Origin: Collybia mongolica
Taxonomy: Eukaryota > Basidiomycota > Agaricomycetes > Agaricales > Clitocybaceae
Length of the DNA: 64,000 nucleotides
NCBI GenBank assembly: GCA_013420905.1
Contig: JAAXNY010000004.1
Coordinates: forward strand, 3,906,001 to 3,970,000
Direction of reading: 5' to 3'
Part shown: positions 46,588 to 57,648 of the stretch, piece by piece
Numbering within the stretch: the first letter of the stretch is position 1
Layout: every line of letters starts with the position of its first letter
Notes under the pieces: generated by a model
What the model saw: only the letters and a program-made list of their open reading frames with translations
The model's database searches: none
What the model was told of the DNA's origin: nothing
Program-made: the position numbers and the translations under genes

Positions 46588-49500
46588 CTAGAAAAGACAC
46601 ACGAAATTACTCGGGAAAACATGTCTCCCCTTTTGTCGCCGCTCTTCATCGAGAAGTTCCCCACTCCACCACCCATCCTCCGGCGTCGCCGTAACAGCGA
46701 TAATATCGCCAGCCTGGAAGTCAAACTCCTCGTCAATTGTCGCAGAATAGTCATACAACGCCTTCACTATCAATCCCTGAGGTGTCAGTATCGGGCAAAT
46801 GAAATGCACTAACGTAAGACCAACCGTAGAACAAGATCCCGATCCCCTCTTCAGTAGTCTGCCCGGTCGGAGGTGCCATCACCGACTGTTGCGGGGGTGG
46901 TGGCTGGGGCGACGGGGATCTCCCCACCGGGCTCGGGTCGCGGTATCCATAGCCCAGTTGCGTATGCTGCGGTTGCAGTTGGCGCTGGTTGACTATTTGC
47001 TGCTGATGCTGTTGTTGTGGAGGTGGATTCGCCCCGTTTGTATAGTACGGCGCTGCCATGGACGACCCACGCTGAAGACCATTTACGGCTTGGTATCCAC
47101 TTGTATGGGGCTGCGGTTGATATATCGGCTGCTGCGGAGGTGGTTGATACAATGTTTGCGGGGGAGGATTGTACTGAGGCTCTTGTTGCTGCACGACTGC
47201 AGGCACTTGCGCGTAACTTGGCCGGGATGAGAGAGGAGCTTGGTAATGGGTAGGTGGAGGGGGCGGCGTGATCGCGTATGACTGATGGACTGGTGGTGGT
47301 GCAATGGTGTTCGTGGTGGGAGCCATAAAGCTTTGCCTGCGTTGGGCGGTGGCGAGTGCGTTATACTGTGCGGGCTGCTGTTGTGGTGGTTGCTGATGTT
47401 GCAACTGTTGTGGTGGCGGCGCTGGCGGGGGTTGCTGCTGTTGCTGCTGTATTTGTAGTGGTGGCCGGTGTTGTTGTTGGTGTTGTTGCTGCTGCTGATG
47501 TTGTTGTTGTTGTTGATGTTGATGTTGCTGTTGCTGTTGTTGCTGCTGTTGCTGCTGCTGATATCTCTGTGCCATTTCATCATGCAGCACCCGTCCACTT
47601 GGGTCCAGCGCAATCCCCACAGTATTTGGACTCGCGGATCGCACAACCGGCTGGGAAGGTTGTAGAATATATTTATTTTGTGACCTCGGGGCTGGGCTAG
47701 GACCCCTCGAGACGGGTTGCGGCTGAGGGCTATTACTCCTCGACCCGTGTGCACCGATCCCAGGATGACCTACTTGGCTCGACGGTCTGGCGAGGTTCTG
47801 CCCTAGGCTTGCACTATGGCCGTGGCTAAGGCCGACATTCGACGGGCTCTGGCTCACCGGGCGCCCTGAGAAACTGCCTCGATTATTGATGCTGTTAGAT
47901 CGGCTAATGGACTTGCGTTCGCCGGGCAGCGACTGATGATAATCCGTCAAGACACCTTCGATGACCTCAGAACCAGATGGGGAGACAGCAGGTTTGGGAA
48001 CCATGAAGGCAGCCGTTGGAGGGTTAGGAGATGCGGGCCGGGATGCAGAGGGGTGTACCCCGACAACCATCTCGGCGGAATTGCGGTAGTCCCGAACGGG
48101 TGGGGGGCCGGCAGGCTGAGAGCCAGAACTTCCAGCTAGGTTGTTTGCCGTTGATGGGGGCGATAAGGAAGAGGGTCCACCCGTGGCTGATTCCATTGTG
48201 CTCTTCCGCTTAGGCTGCGAGTCTTGGGGAGAAGCCTGCCTCAAGAAAGACTTCCGCCTGACACTACCGGAGTTGTTGACGGCATTCTTAAGATCCTCCA
48301 TATGTTTCGCGAGAGGGTCGACAGTTACGTTTTGTTGCTTCGATGGAGAAGGGATAGTACTGTTTCGGTTAGATGAGGAGTTTTGTGCTTGCGGATCCTT
48401 GGATGGATCGACCTTGTACGCGTTGTTGCCTACTTTGATATAGGTCTCGGCGGTGGGGTCAATTGTCTCTGCGAGAGGGTCATGTGGTGGAACCCGATAC
48501 GAGTGGCGAGACGCCTGTGTGGCGCTGGTCGGCTGCCTCGTCAAACTGGGCCCAGGAGAAGTGCCCGAAGATGTCATGGAACCGTTAACCTGGGCGGGTT
48601 GTTGCACAGGTTGTTGAAGTACTCCACTTCCCCTCCTGCTTTGGCTACCTTGTGTAGATTGCTTAGGTAGCGCAGCATCAGACTGGGTATCCCACCTAGC
48701 CCCTCCACCTGCACCAACCCCAGCAGTATTAATTTCAGGTTCCTCAGGGGGCATTGGCATTGGCGGTTGGCGGAGCGGCACTTCCCGCTGCGAGGAACGA
48801 GGGAACTGAGCAGGGCGACTCGTAGGTCTTGACGACGACGATGGAATGGCGTCAGGAGTATTGTAATTCACGAAAGCGGGAGGGTCGGGAATCTGGTTTC
48901 CAGTCCCATAATCACGCACAAAGTTTTCCATTTCCCGTTCTGGTTCCATTTGCTCAAGTGAAAGACGCATCTTCTCACACGACTAACAAGGGGTGTGAGA
49001 GTTTGTATTCGAGCAATGAGGCGAGTATAACGCACCTCGTCATCCGATACACATACAGTCGACACAGCATTCGCGTAAGCCCACATGTTGTCCTTCATAA
49101 ACTCCATCCTCGACTCCTCAAGATCCTGGCATGAATCACAGAATGCCTTCCAATCCTGTTCCCATTTCTGTGTCGTGTCCTGCACCGCCTTTGCAAAATT
49201 GGCAAAATCGCGTTCGTTTGCCTGCACCGTTTGCTGTGCGCGCTCCAACTTCAAATTGATTTTTTCAAGATCTTTCCCTTGGACAAGGGAAGATTGCGCT
49301 GTGTATGAGTTGATGCGCACGCAGTCCGCCTCGTATTTTTCGCGCGCCTTGGTCACATAGGCTTCTTGCTGTTGTTTAGACTTGAACTCTTTCTCGATGC
49401 CAGCCTGAAATGTCTTTTTATGATGTAGCTGTCTCGCGTGGAAACTGATTGTTTGTGCTTCAAGATCGGTACGGATTTGTTGAGCAAGTGTCAGGTGGAA

Positions 49501-49961
49501 CCCCGCTTGTTTGTCTGTCTCGGCTCTGACGGTGTCCAGTGAGTTGCGTAGCTCCCTGCAAACAGTAGCATCAGTAATGTTACCATCCATCGTAGATACA
49601 GTAAACCCAAGGCATGGAAAAGCCGCGTACCCTATTTCATCCCTTCCCAGCGTCAATTTTGCGAGCTTCGCCAGACGCTTAGCATAGTCTTCTTCAATTG
49701 CCGACCTGACTTGATTGTATCAGTCTGAGGTTGTCGTAAAGGTCAGTTACCCTCGACTCACCGCTCTTTCCAAAAGTTCTTCAGCTCTTCCATCGTCCTC
49801 GTTGCACCGCGCATGCGCGCGAATAATACATCGACGCCGCCATCGCCGATGCCCCAGAAAGCGTTACAGAAGTCTAGTGACCGATTTTGAAAACCTGGGG
49901 AGGTTGCTCTGCCATAGTATTTCGAGAGAGATGTTGTTGACGGCTGACGCCTTGTAGACAT
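46588..49961 (-). CDS. F-BAR and SH3 domain protein (Cdc15/Hof1/Imp2 type)
   Basis: Five exons (49961-49762, 49705-49631, 49555-49036, 48982-46825, 46766-46588) give 1,043 residues. F-BAR proteins of this class bind the membrane and scaffold the contractile ring and septum. The N-terminal FCH/F-BAR domain (about residues 28-290) includes SLDFCNAFWG, ELKNFWKERSAIEEDYAKRL and a long charged coiled coil. A disordered middle (about 300-980) is rich in S, P and Q, with a long Q/H run. The C-terminal SH3 is canonical: VKALYDYSATIDEEFDFQAG, then DGWWSGEL and GRHVFPSNFV. The last intron (58 bases) was placed so that ILFY joins VKALYDY as in homologues. The large exon 4 is one open frame of 2,158 bases. 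Confidence 0.9.
47467..47564 (-). repeat. CAG/CAA repeat encoding poly-Gln/His
   Basis: Read on the minus strand this is an interrupted run of CAG, CAA and CAT triplets encoding more than 30 Gln/His residues in the F-BAR protein. Mixed codons argue for some stability, but length variation between strains is likely. Confidence 0.88.
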
Positions 49962-51540
49962 CGTCCGCGAGTCGCAGAATAGTGAATGATATGAAAGATG
50001 GAGAAAGACAAGGTGTTGTTACTGTAGTCAAACACGCGGCTGATTCGCGCACGTGCCACTATATGCTTGGCATAGCCGTAGCTGCAAATAATGACATACT
50101 CCTCGCCGAATAACTTATGTTCTGGTTATCGTTCAGACCTCAGTTCATGCAGGGCATACCAACAAGAAGTCTTGGGCTTTTGAAACGTCAATAAAAACCC
50201 AGCAACGGCCCCCTTCAAAGGTTCAGGGTGCCCAAATCGTGTTTACAGTGTGCTATACGCAAGGTGTGCCCATGTTGTTTTCTTTTGAGGCTGTTCCGAG
50301 TTCGTGTTAATCATGTACAATAGAAGCATGCTGTGTCCTCAGTATGATTGAGTCAAAACGGGTGCGAATTCTTCGCGGGTCAAAAGTTTGACATGTTTGG
50401 ACCCAAAGGCTACAACTTCTGGACTGTTGTTCCGTTTTTAGTTGAAGGTTGCTTCTTTTCGATGTCACTCCAAATGGCACAAGGCTCTCGAGAAACAATA
50501 TGACAGGAAGACAGTATGCAATACCCCTCCAGCGCGCTCACACCGATCTATCCCCCCTCATATTCATGAAAGTCGCCTCAGGAACCTTCGATGCACAATG
50601 TCCCGTTTTCAGCGGGAAGAGTCGATACAGTCCACAAAATCTCAGGTGGCGCGAAAAATATCGTTGCTATGAGAATGATACATATATTGTAGGGTTTAAA
50701 GAACAAGGAACGTTCCTCCGCTGAGGTCTAAATGGATTTGCGCACCCAACTCATTCAGGAATGCCCACTTTGAATGCCGGGATACTGGTCTGTGCCCTAA
50801 ATGAATTTGAACGTTAGAGGATCTTCGAAAGGCGCCATTTTCTGACCCTGTACGTTTTTGTCATACCTCAGGGGTAATTGAACCTCAGCCAACAATATTT
50901 CGAAAATACTCGGAAGGCTTTGAAAAGATTACCTCTGGGGCGATGAAGAGTAGGGAGAAGGAAACACTCCATCTTGCCTCTCATTTCATTGTGAATGGCT
51001 GGTTTTTTCTCATAAAAAATAAAGGTGTACTGTATTCACTCTTATCATTTAAGACAGATTTTACTAATTGACTTGTACCTAGATTTTCTGTCGATCTCGT
51101 GCCCCCGCTACCCTTGCGGAACGGCTTTAAGACCGCGATTCTGTCGATGCCGTTCATGGGCGGTTCATGTCTTTAAGTCAATGCTCGTTTCAGAACCAGA
51201 AAATTCATAGCGATGACCTCCCCCATGTAACAATTCAAGGACAATGCATCCAAGGCATACCTTCAAGCAGAGATCAACAAAGTTTTCCTTCGAAGCTACA
51301 TCGAGGCCAACCAGCTCGCACGATCGCGTCACACATACAAGCGATACCCGAGGGCAAAGACCGAGAGCTTAATTCCGCTCATCCCCCCCCCCCCCTTTTT
51401 CCGTTTGTATGTGCCCTGATTTTTTTTTTGTGCGCGGACATTTATTAGCGGGGACCTGATAGAGCGTTCGCCACCTTCTGGAAGCTTAACACTCCTCTTC
51501 AGTTTTCTTTTAGTTCGCTCGCTACCGTTCTATTCTTTTC
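49962..51540. other. Divergent promoter region, 1.6 kb
   Basis: Separates the start of the F-BAR gene (minus) from the glycosyltransferase gene (plus). It contains a C-run and T-run at about 51387-51430 and pyrimidine-rich sequence just before the plus-strand ATG, as is common in strongly expressed fungal promoters. No gene seen. Confidence 0.5.
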
Positions 51541-54357
51541 ATGGCTTTCACTTCCTCTTTCACTCCCTCCTCCTCCGTTACCAACATCGTTCACTTTCGT
51601 TTATCGTTTGAAAACTCAGGTATAACCTGCAGTTTAGAGGTCAATGACGAAGAGTCCGCTGATAAACTCAGTCTACCACTCCTTGATTCCTCGTAAATAT
51701 TTTGCTTTTACCTCACTCCGCCAGTTGATCCATCTCCGTTACGGTAGGAAAGGATGTCATATCTCATTCAATGTCTGCTCCGTCGACCAGAGTCGAGAGG
51801 AGGTCGTTCAGTGGTTGCAAGACAACATCGAAGAATGTTCAGTTCATCCCTTTGTCAGTATCCCCTGTTTCACATCTCTGCCATCCTAACGGCCCATTAT
51901 ACTTCAGGAAGACCAAATAGATGGTTCAGGTATGAAAAACACCCTTTTCTTAGCTGGTACGTTCTGACACTGAAATATAGCCATCGAAACCTCGGAGCGG
52001 CTCCAAAGTATGGTCAAGAAGCTTGCCAAACTCTGGGCAGATTCTCTGTCAAAGGACCAGAAAGTATTTGTGGCTTGCCCTTTGTCCGTTTCAAGTTCTC
52101 GCACAGGTTCAACCGCTAGCCTGGCTCTTCCGGCCCCCCAACCACCCTTCGCGAACTGTGCCCCGCGACACTCAACGCTCTCGACTTCGGCTTCGAGTAA
52201 CAGCCTTCGTAGCGGCGAACGCAATGGTATTTTTTACCTCAAGATGCGCCCTGGAACAGCTGATAGCGCTCTTACCACACCATCCACCAAGTCTGACCGT
52301 CGGTCTTATTTTGACGACCAGCTACTTGCTCAACTTGAATCTCTGGAATGGCAAGAGCAACAAGGCGACGAGAAAATAACGAAGGTCGTACTCCATTTCC
52401 ATTTACTACACACACACAAAGCTTATGGATGTCACAGGACCTTATAATGCCGGTGCGGCCGTTGGATATATATTTACCGCCTGGCAGGACACCCTCGAAT
52501 CCTGATACGCCCGATTCGACCCGACCATCTTCTCCCAGTGTTATTCTTGGGGATCCTGCTACTGCGGATATGACTCCCACTCTTCCGACAGTCCCTGATG
52601 GCGTTCTTCAGGCCCCTGCCAAATCCAGAGCTTGGGTTTCAATGTCAAGCGAGAAAGTGTCCTCTATCGACAAACCTATCACTGTTGTAACGCCATCTGA
52701 TCAATCAACGATCATACTTCCCAGTCCTCCCAGGGATGACGAGAAATACCTTTATGCCCAGACAAGAAGGTGAACACCCCTTGTTCTGATATTGAACATA
52801 CCGCTCATCTATGCCATATTCCAGGTCTGCATTGTACATTTTTGGAACGTTCTCGTTCCTCAGTGTCTCGGTCGGTATGTGGTTTTTTGCGGTATCTTCC
52901 CTTCAGTATTACTGGTAGGCCCTTCCCTGATCCCTTCCTCCCAACAAATGAACTGATTGATGTGTCCTAGGTTTGGCGTCTTCGTTGGACTCATTCAGAT
53001 TTACCTCATTATCTCCTACGTCGTCGGTTATTTCGGAAAAGATTTCAACGTTGATGAGCACAAAAACCTTCTGGAAGAAAGCTCCTACCCCCCTGAAGCA
53101 ATGCCCTCGGTTGACATTTACCTCCCCTGCTGCAAGGAACCTCTCGAGATCTTGGAAAACACTTACAAATACGTCGCCCAACTCGACTATCCAAATTTCA
53201 AGGTTTATGTACTTGACGACGGGGGTCTCGACTCAGTCAAACGCCTGGCGGAGGCATATAATTTCAACTATATATCACGCGACAACAAGCCTCATCTCAA
53301 GAAAGCAGGAAATCTGCGCTATGCATTCGCCCGGACCGAAGGCGATTTTTTCGTCATTTACGATGCGGATTTCTGCCCCCGTTCCGATTTCCTGAAGGAG
53401 ACTCTGCCGTACATGAAGAAATATGAAGACATCGCTATCGTGCAGTCACCCCAGTTTTTCCGTCCATCAAAGGAGCACACCTGGGTCGAACAAGGTGCAA
53501 GCGCGACTCAAGAGCTGTTCTACCGTATTGTTCAAGTCAACCGCGATCGATGGGGCGCTGCTATCTGCGTGGGCAGTAATGCTGTTTATCGTCGCTCCGC
53601 CCTCATTGAAGTTGGTGGTACTGCAGAAATCGGTCACTCCGAAGACGTCCATACTGGATTCTATGCTGCTACCCGAGGCTGGAGGCTAAAATATATTCCT
53701 CTGGGTCTTGCATGTGGCGTATCTCCTGATTCACCTCAGGCTTTTTTCTCTCAGCAAATGCGATGGTGTGCTGGGTCTACGACCTTGCTCACGAACCCAG
53801 ATTTTTGGAAATCAAAGCTCAGCATAATTCAGAAAATCTGCTTCTTGAGCGGGATGATGTATTACACAGCGGCAGCCTTAATGATCTTCCTGGTCCCCCT
53901 CCCTGGCCTTCTTATGATTTGGCTCAACCCGTCACTCGTGATGTGGTTCAATTTCGCATATGCGTTTCCCTCGCTCATCTACTCGGTTATCGTCTTCCGA
54001 CTATGGTCCCGGCAGATGTATAATTTTAACGTCAATTTCGTATTCGTCATCCAGCAATACGCCTACCTCATGGCCGTCAAAGATCGCCTCCTCGGTACTA
54101 CTGCAAGTTGGGTACCCACTGGAGACACCAAGAGCCATATTAAGGGCGAGAAGAAGAAAAAGGCAGGAGGAGACAACAAATATCGCAACATGCGCATTTT
54201 GTGTTGCGTTTGGATCTGGGGGACAACTGGTGGCATGATCGCAGGCGTCACCTTGCGTATGGTCCAGGGCTACCATTGGTACAATTTCCTTCCATTGATC
54301 ATTCTAGACTTGTTCAACGTCTTCATAACCCACAAATTCATCTTTTACTCGAGATAA
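51541..54357 (+). CDS. Processive family 2 glycosyltransferase (cellulose-synthase type)
   Basis: Seven exons (51541-51619, 51672-51853, 51908-51929, 51981-52384, 52438-52769, 52825-52914, 52971-54357) give 831 residues, all in phase. The catalytic set of processive beta-glycan synthases is complete: LDDGG (D452/D453), YDADF (D501, D503), SEDVH (D595) and QQMRW (631-635). Membrane spans precede the catalytic domain (YYWFGVFVGLIQIYLIISYV) and follow it (MMYYTAAALMIFLVPLPGLL, and several more), as in BcsA. It would polymerise a nucleotide sugar at the plasma membrane; the polymer is not deducible. The first ~290 residues match nothing I know. A start at 52447 would give 599 residues without that region, so the N terminus is the uncertain part. 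Confidence 0.85.
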
Positions 54358-54686
54358 CAACCCATAAATCTAACCCCCCTATCGGACACATCCTGGGTCC
54401 CAATTCCATTCCTTTGTTTGACCAATTTTTTGGTTGTCCACTCCCTTTGATTTCCATGACTGATACATCTATTCCGCTCAAACACGTTTTCAACTAACGT
54501 TCTAGAGAATTTGAATAATGTAGAACTTATGACATATGTAATCGCCATTGACGCATATAAAACTCAAACCTAGCGTGTATTGAATAGAACGAAGACAGCT
54601 TAATTCTGCGCGCATGTGGTGTGTATGAGCATTTAAACTCTGATAACTACTCATACTTTGATGGTCATTGAAAACCTGCTACATAA
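54358..54686. other. Intergenic between convergent genes
   Basis: Holds the 3' ends of the glycosyltransferase and GH30 genes. No motif identified. Confidence 0.5.
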
Positions 54687-56627
54687 TCAACAAGCTTTGC
54701 GGTTGAATACATATGTGGTTAAGCTCATTGCCCTGAGTGGCAACACCCACGAACTTCCGCTCCCCGTGGCCAGGGCTATAGACGCAAAGTCTTCTGACGC
54801 TGATGTGCGAACAGCACGCGAAGCGCAAACAGTGTCGGGGAAAGACAACGTCAACGACGAGTCTCCTGAGTTCGGATTCATAGCCAGAATGTAGTATGTG
54901 GATGAATCTGAGACTGCCATGGTGAACTTGTTGGCATCAGAACCGGAAATGGGACGACGTTGACTTCCCGCTGTTTAGAGTATATTAGTATAGAAAAACA
55001 GATGTACATGTTTCGGCGCCCTCACGTTTGACAAAGTTACCAAAGTGTTTGTAGGTCCAGTAATGCTTGGTAATGTCTGTGGCCCGATGAGTGTTACTGA
55101 TTCGACATTGGAAATCAAGTCTCACACAATGCGTGGTTATTGTTGGAGCTGTACGCGCTGTCATAGTAGATAAGTCCATCCTGTAGGGAATAAATTATAC
55201 AAAATCTTGATAATCAAGCATGAACCTACAGTCCATCCTCTGGAGTTGGCCGAGGTGACACAGGAGGGATTGTTGAGGGGAGAACACCCCATTCCTGGGG
55301 TAAAGCGGTTTATGGCATGACAAGAGGGGATGTGAATGATTCACCTACCATTCGAAACCAGAGTCCAGAACTGTGAGTTAACGTTAGTATTCGCTGATGC
55401 CACAGGATAAGTAAAGGTGCATACATCATAATGTGGTTCATTGGCGAGAACTAGGCTCTGGAAAACCAGTCCTGAAAACATCAAAGCATTCTTGATGCTG
55501 AATACACGAATGAAGGTCGGAAAGGGTCTTAGAACTTGTATTCTTACCTCGGGTCATATCCTCCGGACCAGCCTTTACCAGATCCGTCGGCGTTACCGAG
55601 AGAACAGCACACCTCTGACATCCATGTCGGCTTCCCAGGATATGCCTTCTTCGTGTTGCTGATGTATGTGGAATAGCTGGAATCACTGGGGAAATCGTAG
55701 GTGTGATGGACAATAGCAGCGACCTGAAATCGGGATTATGAATAAGAGAGTTAAGGAGCAGGGAGAGGAAGCCTACCTTTCCGACAACTTGGGGCAACCA
55801 TGACCCATAATTATTACTGGCACCCGAGAGATTTGACGATTCATCAGCAAGAATACCAACAGCAGACGCTAAGCCCTTGTTGGAAAGGGCAGTGTACAGG
55901 CCATTCACAACTTCGGCACGTCTGCAACACTTGCTCGTCACTTGGCGGGTAGAAAGACGAGGTGTGTACATACTGGTTCGGCTGGACTGACATTCCCTCT
56001 TGTCCACATGGGGATGGGCCAAAGTTGCTATCAGGCTCATTCATGGGGGAGACGAAGTTGATATTAATCCCCTGACTCCTGAAATGTGCGATGACGTCTG
56101 CAAGATATGTGCCGTACTGGGTCCCGGTGCCTAACGGAGGTTTAGTGGATGTCATTTTCGCTTTTCAACGGATACTCACCTGTTACGAAGCCCCCATTGC
56201 AGCTGGCTTTACCAGAGGTCAATTGAGCAGGAGCACTGTTGGCAAAAGCAGTAAGAGAAGGGACACCGTTATTGGCGGCTGCTTGAAGGAAGTAGACGCC
56301 TTGGGGGTCTTTGGAGAAATTGTAAACTCCGGGGGATACGTAGAAGGTCTCTGGCGCGCGAACGGGGTTTGAGACGTTGACGCCACCGGCGCCTATGTTA
56401 TAACGGTAACTAGAAAGTCCAAGGCCGTTCTGAGAGAACAGAAGTGATGATAGGTTCTGCCGAGTGGCCTCTGGGAATTTGTAGAGATCCATTGGCCACC
56501 ATGCACCTGACCCTCCAATTCCAGTAAAAGTTTGAGCAGGGGTAGAAGACACGGAAGCCGAATTGGCCCCCCAAGCGAGGAAGACAGAGGAGGCGAAACA
56601 TGTCCAAGCCAGACGTAGGAAGGGCAT
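54687..56627 (-). CDS. Secreted GH30 glycoside hydrolase
   Basis: Ten exons (first four 56627-56180, 56130-55974, 55921-55777, 55723-55548; last 54970-54687) give 491 residues. The signal peptide is MPFLRLAWTCFASSVFLAW. The (beta/alpha)8 fold starts FTGIGGSGAWWPMDL. The acid/base glutamate is in SPMNEPDSNF and the nucleophile in PTWMSEVCCSLGN. The family splits beta-1,6-linked or similar polysaccharides; the GSGAWW and HHTYDFPSDS context resembles fungal endo-beta-1,6-galactanases, but glucan activity cannot be excluded. The C-terminal beta-sandwich follows HYWTYKHFGNFVKPGS. An upstream ATG at 56648 would add seven residues before the signal peptide. It is convergent with the GT2 gene. Confidence 0.88.
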
Positions 56628-56648
56628 TTTGGCGATGTAGGTCATCAT

Positions 56649-57064
56649 CTACGAACCACTGTGTATAAAAGGGTCGTGAAACCTCGGAATGAGCATAGAA
56701 GCAGGAGACTTCCATCTTTGAGCAGGTGGTGTGAGCAAACAGGTGGTGCGGTCAAGTGAACGGCAGACAGATGTTTCGGACCGGCACATGTTATGTTTTT
56801 GTATACCCCCGTACCGTGACGAGTTCCACGGTCGATAACCCGTTCCGCCATAATCTATGCTAGAGTATCCTATCAGGAAATGTCTTTCAAGATCTGATTC
56901 GTGAGATTGTGTCGGAATTTTTGCTAGTGGCAGACTGCAGGCTCTTTTCCAGGATGGACGAATGAGTGGTCTATACCTGGATGTCCGCTCTATTCGATGA
57001 GATCGGTGAGACCTTCATATAGCAAGGAGAGAAGCGCGGCGGATAGGATTTATGCACCACAAGC
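56649..57064. other. Upstream region of the GH30 gene
   Basis: Presumed promoter of GH30; no gene seen. Confidence 0.5.
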
Positions 57065-57067
57065 TTA

Positions 57068-57474
57068 GGGCCTGTTCGGTAACCGTCAATAATTTTGAGT
57101 TGCTGCTACATATCGTCAAAATTACCTAATATAGGGTTATCGTTCAATTTTGTAACGTTTGGGTGTTCGGTTGTGCTTGTTTGCAACCCTAGCGTCATCT
57201 TTTTTCATCTATCCCTCATGGCGGGTGATGATGGCGACTCTGGACGGGCATCTTGGGGCAATGCTGCTGAACTCTTGCTCATTGAGCGTCTTCTCAAAGC
57301 CGTTAGCGAGAACCGTCAGTCTGACAACAACTTCAAGCCGTCTGTCTACACAAGTGAGTGGTAGGTTCGTACCATGGCGTGGTGTGTCGGTTGCTCATTC
57401 CCACGATATATTTTGAAGCTGTCACATTTTATTGATCGGCAACTCAAAATTATTGACAGTTACCGAACAGGCCC
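57068..57474. mobile_element. PIF/Harbinger-type deletion derivative (MITE)
   Basis: A 407-bp element with 36-bp terminal inverted repeats that differ at a single base and begin GGGCCTGTTCGGTAAC. It is flanked by a 3-bp duplication TTA (57065-57067 and 57475-57477). GGGCCTGTT-type ends and a TTA/TAA target are the marks of PIF/Harbinger. It has no transposase but keeps part of an internal gene. Nearly perfect repeats suggest recent movement by enzymes made elsewhere. It sits between the GH30 and GH81 genes, upstream of GH30. Confidence 0.88.
57218..57364 (+). pseudogene. Remnant of a Myb/SANT-like gene inside the Harbinger element
   Basis: The frame reads MAGDDGDSGRASWGNAAE, then LLLIERLLKAVSENRQ and DNNFKPSVYTSEW before a stop. 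WxxAxxxLLIxxLL and NNFKPSVY are the start of the Myb/SANT-like DNA-binding domain that Harbinger elements encode beside their transposase. The rest of the domain and the transposase are deleted, so this is probably a relic of the autonomous parent's accessory gene. Confidence 0.6.
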
Positions 57475-57648
57475 TTAAGAGAATATGTCGGTTTTTCAAC
57501 ATGATTGATGTTCCGGTGGCCGGGCCGCTTAGCGCCAGAGAGACATTCGCGCTGATATTTTATATATAAAGATCGAGTACAACATAAGAGGATGAGCTAA
57601 GATGTGATTCTTGCAATTCCATAATTCTTTTGAAAAATTCAACGGAAC

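Noticed and set aside
46785..46824. 37-base intron before the SH3 domain of the F-BAR protein
   Set aside because: The 58-base alternative starting at 46824 joins ILFY directly to VKALYDY, as expected for this family, and has normal length.
47356..47700. Valine/alanine-rich frame on the plus strand
   Set aside because: It is the antisense of the CAG/CAA repeat of the F-BAR gene.
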